Source of the DNA: Hetaerina americana | Taxonomy: Eukaryota > Arthropoda > Insecta > Odonata > Calopterygidae | Length of the DNA: 64,000 nt | Assembly: GCA_022747635.1 (NCBI GenBank) | Contig: JAKTNV010000088.1 | Coordinates: 1,192,004-1,256,003 of the forward strand | Direction of reading: 5' to 3' | Shown: positions 56,099-64,000 of the stretch, piece after piece | Numbering within the stretch: the stretch's first letter is position 1 | Layout: each line of letters opens with the position of its first letter | Notes under the pieces: generated by a model | The model's input: only the letters and a program-made list of their open reading frames with translations | Database searches by the model: none | What the model was told of the DNA's origin: nothing | Program-made: the position numbers and the translations under genes

Positions 56099-57037
56099 CA
56101 GGGTCGCACCCAAAAGTGGTAGGACTGATTTTTTTACAATAATTTAATTGACGATATACTTACATCGACTTAATAATCTTCAAAGTATGCTCCTTGAGCT
56201 GCTACGCACTTAGTATAACGTTGCTCCCATTCCCCTTACGCCCGCTGGAAATTTTCTTTGGGGTTGCCGTTGATGACCCTCGTCGAAGCCACTTGAACGG
56301 CCTTTATCGAGTCAAAACGTCGTCCCTTGAGCTGTCTTTTCATCAGGGGGGGAAGAAGAAGTCCGGTGGTGCCAGATCGGGAGAATAGGGCGGGTTCGGC
56401 AACGTGGCAACGCCGTATTTGGCCAGGAGCTGTCTGCACACACGCGTTGACTGTTGGTCGACACTCAGAATTTTCGGCACCATCTTGGCGCACACCTTGC
56501 GCATGGCCAAATCCTGTGAAATAATGCGTTGGACGTTGGATGCAGACAAACCCAACTGGTCTGCAATTTCTTCACTGGTTAAGCGTCGGTCTGTGTTCAG
56601 CAGTGTCCTCACTCTGTCCACATTCGTGTCGGTTCTTGCCGTCGACGGCCGTCCGGAGCGATGGCCGTCTTCAACGAGCTCCCTACCCTCTTTAAACAAC
56701 TTGTGCCACTCAAATACTGTGGAACGGCTTAAGGCAATGTCCCCATAAGCCTGCTTGATCAAATCGAGGGTCTCAGTAGCCGTCTTCCTGAGTTTCGCAC
56801 AAAACTTCACGGAATAACGTTGCTCTAAATTCAGATTCATTTTGTTTTTCGATGCGGACAAAAAACTTGCTTCACTAAAAACGGTGTCCTCACTCAACGA
56901 CAGCCCGCAGGCAACTGAGGTTGGTGTCGGTCTGTTGTCTAAGACCCCCCTCCACCTTACCCTGCCAGGCAGACCCCCCTCCACCGCTCCGTTCGCGCCA
57001 GAGAAAATCAGTCCTACCACTTTTGGGTGCCTCCCTG
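56099..57037 (-). mobile_element. mariner-A deletion derivative, nested (939 bp)
   Basis: Inverted ends CAGGGTCGCACCCAAAAGTG and, on the other side in complement, CAGGGAGGCACCCAAAAGTG. The left flank is TA; the right flank is CA. Lies inside mariner-C, hence younger. About 940 bp instead of about 1.3 kb. Confidence 0.92.
56175..56840 (-). pseudogene. mariner-A transposase, catalytic core deleted
   Basis: MNLNLEQRYSVKFCAKLRKT begins at 56840 and is open for about 165 codons. It has both helix-turn-helix units (RSTVFEWHKLFKEGRELVED; LTSEEIADQLGLSASNVQRI) and CAKMVPKILSVDQQSTRVCR. It then joins QLLAKYGVATLPNPPYSPDL and APPDFF without the TGDE and HDNAPAH blocks. The frame ends at 56343; the C-terminus (KGRRFDSIKAVQVASTR, KCVAAQGAYFEDY) continues in another frame. 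The deletion joint differs from that of the copy at 656-1581: here it falls within CRQLL/VRQLL-type similarity. Confidence 0.88.
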
Positions 57038-57510
57038 CATACATGAACATTTATCATGGAATTACACATGATTTCATTGTGACGCGACTATCCATGGCAG
57101 CGCGGTGAAACCGCTCGGGAAATGTGGTGGGGATTCCAATGCAGCCAGTCACCAGTTTGCTCCGAGCATTCTGAGCGGAAAGTGCCTTTGTGTGAAAGGT
57201 ATTTTTCTACTTCGGAGCGCCCAGACATACGTTCTTCATCGTAACCATCTTTTTGTTTCTCCGACTGAAGACAGAGCTGAAAGGACTTTGAATTGGGAGA
57301 TCGTGGAGCACATCCGAAAGCATGTTTAAACTTTCCCGTCGAGGAGTTTCAGGGTGCTTACCAGGCGTGGCATTTAATACACGCCTGTCCTGCTCCTAAA
57401 ATGTATTGATGCAGAAGGAGAGTATTTTGAAGAATTTTAAGCATATATACAGGCACGATCAATAAATCTCTGTTTCCCAGAGAATGCGCATTATTTTTAT
57501 AGGGGACCCT
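57038..57510 (+). pseudogene. mariner-C 3' part
   Basis: The interior to about 57330 gives no clear transposase match. From 57337 VEEFQGAYQAW and then KCIDAEGEYFEEF (frame change between them) mark the mariner C-terminus, followed by a short 3' untranslated region with AATAAA and the right end near 57510. Confidence 0.7.
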
Positions 57511-57982
57511 TTAAGAGTATGTATGGCACAAGCAAATTAATACTAAAATTACAGTGGTCATTTCCATAGACTTTAAAAACTAACTCTTTATTCCCCGCCC
57601 TATAAAGCACCAATATTTGAATCTATTGTTATGCGGTGCAAACAACCGTTTAATGCATGTATATGGCTAACAGTACTTATACACTAGCTAAAACTCATCA
57701 CACGCCTCGGTGTCGATAAATGCCCTCTACTTATCACAATTAAATAGCAATGAAGAAGAAAACAAAAGCATTGGCAAATCGTATACTAAATTAAAATAAA
57801 ATAAATAACTTTTTAGTTCCACACACACTTCCACAAAAGTGTGTGTTGAATTACAATATTACAGTATTTGTGTAGAACAGGTAGATTTAAGATGTCATTT
57901 TTTCCACAAACGATAGGGGATCATAATAACATTTTTTTATTTTTCTTGACAATCTCTGCTTTAATTCAAATTATTATCATAT
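57511..57982. other. No recognisable gene
   Basis: AT-rich. At 57885-57935 AGGTAGATTTAAGATGTCAT with CCACAAACGATAGGGGATCA echoes the end of the CR1-like protein (DRFKMxFF..NDRG). Nothing else recognised. Confidence 0.45.
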
Positions 57983-58143
57983 GAGGGGCTCTCAAATGAA
58001 AACCTAACGGACGCCATACAGTTCTCCTACAACAGCGATGGCAGTATCGATACATGGCAACAGTGTTGCCACCATTCGCGAAAACTGTGTGTGTGTGTGC
58101 TTGTTTTATGCTGGCCGTTCGGTTTTCATTTGACTGCCTTCTT
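57983..58143. mobile_element. Short inverted-repeat element, mariner-like ends
   Basis: The left end GAGGGGCTCTCAAATGAAAA then CCTAACGG is mirrored near 58111-58143 by the complement of AGAAGGCAGTCAAATGAAAA then CCGAACGG. That gives about 30 bp inverted ends around a 100 bp core containing (GT)n. It directly precedes the mariner C-terminal relic, so it might be the front of one deletion derivative and not a separate element. Confidence 0.6.
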
Positions 58144-58345
58144 ATACAGCCCAGAAAAGAGCCGGTTTTCGTTCATAGAAGAGATCCAGCCAGCCGTGAC
58201 GAAGACCTTGCCAGAGGTCTCCGAAGATGCCTTCCAGGGCGCGCACCAATCATGACAGAGTCGCTGGAAAAATTTTTAGAGGACCAAGTACAGTACTTTG
58301 AAGAGTGTTAAGTGTTTGTGCAAATCTATTCAATAAATTACTTGA
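58144..58345 (+). pseudogene. mariner transposase C-terminal relic
   Basis: EEIQPAVTKTLPEVSEDAFQ then GAHQS and a stop; after a frame change, VQYFEEC and stop, as in mariner C-termini (DFQGAHxSWxxRWxxCIxxQGxYFEE). Followed by AATAAATTACTTG. Only the last 50-60 codons remain. Confidence 0.65.
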
Positions 58346-59300
58346 TAAAAAATAAATGCATTACGCTTGGAACGCACCATTCACGTCAAGGGCTTTACTC
58401 CGAGGTGGGAAGTTAGCTTCGGAACTGATTCTGCATGTGTACTCCTGTCTATTCCCAATTCGATGCCAGTAGTTTCCCGTGAACAGGGTACGCGCAAAGG
58501 AGGTGGGGGAGAAGGGGAGGAAATCTTTTCGTTTAGCAACAGGAACGGAGGCAGGACCAGAGAGAAGAGAAAAAAAATGAAGGAATCGAAGCGCGCTGCA
58601 AGATTTCCCGTGCACTTCATCCTTGGAGGGGGGGAAGGGGGGGGGAGGATGAGGATACCGGTGGCAGGGATCCCGGAGGAATTAGGTCTTCCTTTCATCG
58701 TTCTTTAGAGGCGAGCTGGGCCAGGTGTCTTCTGCCTCTTGCCTACCGACCATTGCTTAGGGAATGGGGTTGGGGGCGGCAGTGGGGGAGGGTGGTACAA
58801 GGCGGCAGGTGGAGCTGTTCTTTTTTTCTGGAGAGAAGAACCACGCGAAGGAGTGGGTGTGAGCGGCGTCAGTGGTGGTTATCTTAGAATGAAAGAAAGA
58901 AGGGAGGGAGGGGGTGGAAGGTTGAGGAGGAGGAAGCAAGATTCCTTTCGTTCCAACCTAGAACACCTTTCATCAATGGGATAGAGAGAGAGGGCTCCTG
59001 CAACGGGGAGTCGGAAAGAAGATGCCCGGAAGGGAGGCTTTTCGGGAGAGAAGGTTAAAATAGGTTTGGAGATATGTAGGGGGGGATGGTGCGGGGTGTG
59101 TTCCCTGTGGCCCTGCCATCTTACTCGGCAACTCCTCCGCATAAGACTACCGCATCTCCTTTCGGTGAACACCATAGCTTCTGAATCCTTCAAGCAGCAA
59201 AACCCCGCGATAGTTCCTAACGAAATTACGTGCATTCTCATCGCTCATCACGGGGCTTTGAGTTTCACCCTTTACTCCCCACACCGAAGTCGAAGATAAT
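58346..59300. other. GC-richer, G-rich region; no gene recognised
   Basis: Compositionally unlike the AT-rich surroundings, with G runs at 58625-58650 and 58905-58940. Open frames of 105-120 codons exist on both strands but are low-complexity and match no family. It may be host single-copy DNA such as a regulatory region. Confidence 0.4.
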
Positions 59301-60935
59301 GATTATGTGATCGAATGGGATAGTCATCTCTCTTCGAACGTCGATAATTTTCTCTTTGCCAGTTTCTCCTGCAACTACGCACAAATTACCCTGTGGAAGT
59401 CCTTCTCCCATCATCCAAAGGAACGTTTTGGCAAGCAAGGATTCCGGGCATGGACCATGAGAATAACGTACAGATAAACGTCTGTGACTAACCAGAAATT
59501 ACGTAGTGGTTCAAGCGCTTGGAAATGATTTTGGAGAACTGCTCGCGCGTACGTATTTCTCTCCAGCTGGAGTTTTTTTTCCCGACAGGTTTAAACCGGA
59601 TGACCTCCATCTCAATCGGTCCTATAAGATCTTCTTTCATTTTTCGCTAACTCCTGCTCTTTTTAACGCGATCTAGTATTTCAAGTTTTTCTCCTTGCCT
59701 TTCTTCTTTCTTTCCTGATTTTTTTTCCCTCTACGTACATGTGTCTCTTCTTAGCAAGTAACTCCGGCTTAAGAACGCATAACCCCTCCCTACCAAGATG
59801 TCTAATCCCTTTAAATTATCTCAGAACTTTACTTCCCTCTCCTTTTTTAATAATTATTGCCTTATTTCTGATCTATCATTCCATTTAACCTTTTCTTTGG
59901 CATTCTTCTCCACAACAATATTTCGAAACTTTCCGAGAACTTAACATTTTTATTATTATTTTTTTACCGTTCATGTTTCGCAGCTTTACGATGACGTCAC
60001 ATTTCAAACAAAACATTTAGGATTTCTCTTTCACAGTTCTATTAGTTTCCTACTTTTTCTCAAAAGTCCTTTCAACTTTCCAAATATCTTTATTGCCCAT
60101 AGCTATCCTTTTTCTTATTTCCTCAACACAGCATCCTTAATCAGATCCCTTATCGTTCGTGGGGAAAACATTTTAAAACTATTTATTCAAACCTTTATAT
60201 CTCTAATCTTACTTTCATCATCTTATTTTCATGAGTAGGACGTAGATGATAAATATTGTCTAACTTAATCACAAAATGGGCCGACATTTATGTGAGACAC
60301 TATTTCAATTCTCGTTCCAAGAGTGGTTTTAAACATTCCGTAATCCAAATATCGAGACAAATCTCTGGACCGTTGGGTGGATAACATCCCCGAGGCAACT
60401 GTATGGAGATAAATAGGCCTGTTCGTAGCTTGAACACGATAATGCACCACAGTCCGTTACTCGGATTCTCTTAAAATTTTCCTCAAACTTCTAGGTCCTC
60501 TATCGCCTAAATTATTTTTCCATTCTATTTCATCAGAGACAATAAATTCAGCAGATGACGCGTAGCATCTTAACCATGGGTCGTGTGAAGTATTAAATCT
60601 TTATGTAGAAATGCTAAGTTTCTTTTTACACCCTCATCACGAAGAAATTCCACAAAGTTAAGCCTGAAACTGCTATGTTTACTTTAAATGCAGATGAATC
60701 ATTATTTAATTATCGTATTAAATGCACACTAGATGCAATTTAATTATTTAAACAGTATTTAAGGGGTAAGTGGGAAAATTAATGCGAGCATTAGATGAAG
60801 AATCCCATTTTTGGTATGGAAAAGTCCACAATGATATGACATTGGTTTAGTGACTGCAACAAGAAACGAATGAATAAAGAAAAGATCAGTGAAAGCGTTA
60901 ATACGCAGCTGTTTTTCTGTTGCTACAGCACTGAT
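59301..60935. other. No recognisable feature
   Basis: T-rich DNA. Around 59860-60140 some words hint at a very old minus-strand LINE, but I cannot align it convincingly. Confidence 0.45.
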
Positions 60936-61235
60936 GTCCTTGAGGTGGGAGGATGAGAACAGATTTGGAGGCATTTGAGATGCGGATGTGGTGAAAATAA
61001 AATTGATGGAAAGAAAATCAATCGATAACGTCCTAGCCATGGTATATGTTGAGTCATGATTGTTGGAGAAAATCCGAAGAATGCGGGAAATGTGGGCGTA
61101 GAAGAAAATGGGAGGCGAGGGAATGAATCAATGTTAAAAACTGGTTTGATGGGGGTGGGAAGTTGGATAAGAGCAGCATAGGAGAAATAAAAGAGGAAAG
61201 GAATAGGGATTTTGGATCGCATTGGGAGAACTTAT
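60936..61235 (+). pseudogene. Diverged LINE-A-like C-terminal fragment
   Basis: GGAGGCATTTGAGATGCGGA encodes LEAFEMRMW, matching LINE-A LEAFEMWVW. It is followed by the order of the family (MERKSIDNVLAMVYVES, then KMGGEG and GWEVG) through many stops. Older than the 39 and 45 kb copies. Confidence 0.6.
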
Positions 61236-61611
61236 TATTAAGAAGCGTTGACAGTTTTTTTTCAATCAATGTAGTGCGTATTTATTATTGAATTGGATGG
61301 AGTATGTTCGTAACTGTGCTTAGTCTATGGATTCTTCTTGACCTAAACACCACCACTAACATTATACTTGATGAAATTGCAGTAAGAAATCAATTTGCCA
61401 TCCGTGCTGTTTGGCCACGAGTTTTGATGGTCAACGACAAACGAAAGGCAATTGAAGTAAGACAAAGAAGGCACGCCAGATATCACCAAAATCCCTTCTT
61501 GTACTGAAATATCGAGCGACAAAATGCCTGAAACCGTTTCACCAGGTGCTGTGGGCATAAAATCCACCGTATCATCGCGGGAGACGATATTCCAGTGGCT
61601 TTATTAATATT

Positions 61612-61962
61612 ATTATAAGTATTCAGGAAGTTCTCTCGGGTTTCCCACCGGGTCAGCGTGGTGTGCACCGACGTTTCGACGGCTAACTCTGCCATCGTCT
61701 TCAGGGTGAAGTGCAGAGCAATGAATTCGCCATGTATTTATACCCTGTCGTAGGGTCAGGTGTCCTCCGATTGGTCCGATGTGTTCCCAAGTGCCGAGCC
61801 GCCCCGGTGACGTCTCGTATTTTCAATTTTTCTCAGCACAGGTCTCCACGTGCTGCTGATCTGGAAGCCAGTGTCCCTGTTGAAGGTATTCTGTCCTTCC
61901 AGTCGGATTTCCACGGCTTCCTTCGCCACTCGGTCCCAGTAGCCGTTCGTGAGACAAAGTCG
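61612..61962 (-). mobile_element. Penelope-like element 3' fragment, inverted copy
   Basis: The minus strand reads, from about 61962, the codons RLCLTNGYWDRVAKEAVEIR then LEGQNTFNRDTGFQIS. That is the conserved stretch near the C-terminus of the GIY-YIG endonuclease of Penelope-like retroelements (YWDR..KEA.EI....NxFNRDxG). Then come a stop, an untranslated region with GGGTATAAATACATGG, and the hairpin motif CTGAAGA-C-GATGGC-agagtta-GCCGTC-GAAACGTC. The fragment ends near GAGAACTTCCTGAATAC. Reverse transcriptase and the rest of the endonuclease are absent. Confidence 0.8.
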
Positions 61963-61981
61963 CGGAAATACAATACGCCGG

Positions 61982-62318
61982 ACTTTGTCACACGAACGGC
62001 TACTGGGACCGAGTGACGAAGGAAGCCGTGGAAATCCGACTGGAAGGACAGAATACCTTCAACAGGGACACTGGCTTCCAGATCAGCAGCACGTGGAGAC
62101 CTGTGCTGAGAAAAATTGAAAGTACGAGACGTCACCGGGGCGGCTCGGCACTTGGGAACACATCGGACCAATCGGAGGACACCTGACCCTACGACAGGGT
62201 ATAAATACATGGCGAATTCATTGCTCTGCACTTCACCCTGAAGACGATGGCAGAGTTAGCCGTCGAAACGTCGGTGCACACCACGCTGACCCGGTGGGAA
62301 ACCCGAGAGAACTTCCTG
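61982..62318 (+). mobile_element. Penelope-like element 3' fragment, direct copy
   Basis: Begins ACTTTGTCACACGAACGG, the same truncation point as the inverted copy. Encodes GLCHTNGYWDRVTKEAVEIR, LEGQNTFNRDTGFQISSTWR, PVLRKIESTRR and further codons to a stop at about 62189. The untranslated region has the same GGGTATAAATACATGG and hairpin with GAAACGTC at about 62240-62276. It is bounded by the 15 bp direct repeat AATACAATACGCCGG (61967-61981 and 62319-62333), a convincing target-site duplication. Together with the inverted copy it forms a roughly 700 bp palindrome. Confidence 0.85.
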
Positions 62319-62344
62319 AATACAATACGCCGGGAAAAACTGAG

Positions 62345-62800
62345 ATCCTTATTATAAGTAATCTACCGGTTGAGGCAGGTTTTCGATGGACACAAATACA
62401 AAATAAATATCTTATTTTTCCTAAAAAAACACAAAATCCAGCATCCTGCTCTAAACCAGGTCCCTCTTCATCCCTGAGTATTTTCTTCCTCCCTTCATCC
62501 TGTCCAACATCCCTATCCTGTTCCTTCCCTTTCCTCGTTTGTCCAACATTCTCCCCTCTATTACAGTCTTCAACATCCCACTGCCGATCAATAAGCCCTT
62601 CATCCATTTTCCCTGCCTCCTTAGGATTTATCCCAACAATCTCAACCTCACTTTTCTCCTATTATGCCTGGTACATCTTCGTTTACTTTACTTTCTTTCC
62701 ATTTCACCTTTATAATCTTTCTACACACCAATATTTCAAAGACTACCTCCTGCCAGGATGCTTTGACGAACAAGTTTCCGTGCGGTAAAAAAAACCACGT
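62345..62800 (-). pseudogene. LINE-A 3' fragment, diverged
   Basis: Begins on the plus strand with the complement of the family end (AGTAATCTACCGGTTGAGGC). It runs through ATCCCTATCCTGTTCCTTCC and AACATTCTCCCCTCTATTAC into corrupted C-terminal codons up to about 62800. It abuts the Penelope-like fragment. Confidence 0.85.
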
Positions 62801-63639
62801 TTGATATTAAAGTTTTCAATAGTCTATTCTCGACATCGTCCTTGTCATCAATTTTCTACACCCTATGGACCCGTGAGAAACTTCGTTCCGTAGAAAATGA
62901 TCTTTTATTTGTGTGTGTATAGAAAATACCGCTCCTGCAGCACACTGTGGAAGTAGAAAAGCAATTTTTAGCCTGCGTAAAGTTGATCTCCGATTGTAAT
63001 TGAAAAGCATGTCAAGAAAGGTTAATGAACGTACACGAAGCCCATCCTTATTGAGGAATAATATTTTTTTCATCTGTAAACTTAATCTTTTTTAATGCAT
63101 TTCACTACAGCATATTTTTGAAAATATGTTAAAGATAGCACTTTTAAAAATATCTAATGATATTATAGTATAATTTATGTGCAATAATCACATAAGACGG
63201 GTGCGATACAAAGATCTAGAGCTTTGAAAATAGGCAAACAGAAATAAATTAAGAATATTTTTAACAGAATCTTTGAAACTCTTCTTATAAGGTAAGATGT
63301 TTGACAGCAAGACGTCCACTGCTCTTCCTTCTCCGCTTCCTTCTTCAATTTTCCCGTGCGAAACGCCGTTAGAGGTCTTTCAAGATTTGCTTTATATTCT
63401 CAAAAAAAGGGTTTTCGCATTCATTCATTCGTTCTATCCTTCCATCCAATTCGCCATCGGTTCTAAGTATGTGTCGAGTTAGTTGAGATCATCTTCGTCT
63501 TCATCACTGCTTTTAAGAAGATTCCACTCTTTCTAGCGCTTCGACAAACCTCTTAAATCAATAAACCCCCTCTGCAAATTATCAACAGTATTATTTCATT
63601 GAAATTGAAACTAGACAACTTGGCTTTTCAACATATAAA
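62801..63639. other. No recognisable feature
   Basis: AT-rich; frames below 90 codons. Confidence 0.5.
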
Positions 63640-63885
63640 AAATTTTTATTTACGACCGAGATTTCGTCATGGTATGGCATCATTAGGTAAACGTACAGGT
63701 CAAACATAGTATATATCTCTGGACGGAGGGGAAGAAGAGGTCCCCTAGCCCCCTCTTCCTACCTCAACCAATCCTTGTTTTCCTCCCTCCTCTTCCCCTC
63801 CGTCCAGAGATATTACATACTGTGTTTGACCTATATTTTTACCTGATGATGTTATGCCATTACGAAACCTAGGTAGTAAAAAAAT
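63640..63885. repeat. Imperfect foldback with CGAAA motif (locus 8)
   Basis: Arms of about 85 bp: GGTATGGCATCATTAGGTAA, CAGGTCAAACATAGTAT and CTCTGGACGGAGGGGAAGA on the left. Their complement with several mismatches lies on the right (CTTCCCCTCCGTCCAGAGAT, TGTGTTTGACCTATA, ACCTGATGATGTTATGCCAT). The right arm ends CTGATGA...CCATTACGAAACC, the left arm (complement) CTAATGATGCC...GACGAAATC. The general plan matches the other hairpin units, but the stem between TGATGA and CGAAA is weak. The loop of about 60 bp is pyrimidine-rich. Confidence 0.6.
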
Positions 63886-64000
63886 GTTTCTCTGTGAAAA
63901 AGGCTAGTTGTTTAGTTTAAATTCCAATATGAATATTTTCCTCCAGGTGACGCTAGAAACTGTTTTATTAAGTGTTACTCTATTTTACCATGGGCTAATA

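Larger units (their letters stand above)
55080..57510 (+). mobile_element. Older mariner (mariner-C) split by a younger one
   Basis: The left end is TA|CAGGGTCCTTTCAATAAG; the right end, in complement, is AGGGTCCCCTATAAAAATAA near 57510. The element is interrupted at 56099-57037 by mariner-A. Subtracting the insert leaves about 1.49 kb, close to a full-length mariner with extra sequence. Both halves are mutated. Confidence 0.8.

Noticed and set aside
55895..56113. An open frame spanning the mariner-C/mariner-A border
   Set aside because: It is an accidental antisense frame across a transposon junction.
61612..62318. Reading the hairpins as proven hammerhead ribozymes
   Set aside because: There is one extra base between the CTGAAGA-like word and the stem, and stems I and III were not confirmed, so only a resemblance is claimed.

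Overview
The window is intergenic or heterochromatin-like DNA from an animal, most probably an arthropod. It is AT-rich and contains no host gene that I can defend. Evidence for an animal source: many degenerate Tc1/mariner elements, several clades of non-LTR retrotransposons with frameshifted reverse transcriptases, a Penelope-like element tail, tRNA-derived SINEs, and more than 20 (TA)n or (GT)n microsatellites. I see no operons, bacterial signals, CRISPR arrays, rRNA genes or intact tRNA genes. The species cannot be named from sequence alone. Family labels such as LINE-A or mariner-Z are mine, for cross-reference.

Layout. 0-6 kb: a LINE-A scrap carrying a mariner end, an unclassified repeat (R1) split by a mariner, a SINE-like stretch, a 5'-truncated LINE-A copy, then a 1.9 kb unclassified repeat (R2). 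6-19 kb: mostly unique or strongly decayed DNA with mariner and LINE relics, a pyrimidine-rich tract at 8.8-9.6 kb and a diverged tandem repeat at 12.3 kb. 19-28 kb: a SINE, a nearly complete reverse transcriptase (LINE-B, minus), CR1-like 3' tails and another mariner. 29-36.5 kb: hairpin units in (TA)n arrays, and a 3.4 kb R1-like LINE (LINE-C, minus) interrupted by a mariner right after its FADD motif and ending at a hairpin plus about 424 bp of (GT)n. 38-46 kb: a nearly full-length LINE-A with endonuclease and reverse transcriptase, second copies of R1 and R2, and an internally deleted LINE-A. 46-58 kb: deletion-derivative mariners including a nested pair, and long palindromes. 58-64 kb: GC-richer unique DNA, an inverted pair of Penelope-like 3' tails, a LINE-A tail and a foldback.

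Two themes stand out. First, every recognisable mariner has lost its catalytic core yet several keep terminal repeats; one 753 bp deletion form occurs twice with about three differences, so it was moved in trans. Second, eight loci carry a short stem-loop closed by CGAAA, usually within (TA)n arrays and often doubled into palindromes. The clearest sits in the 3' region of the Penelope-like fragments. This family is the best candidate for something undescribed.
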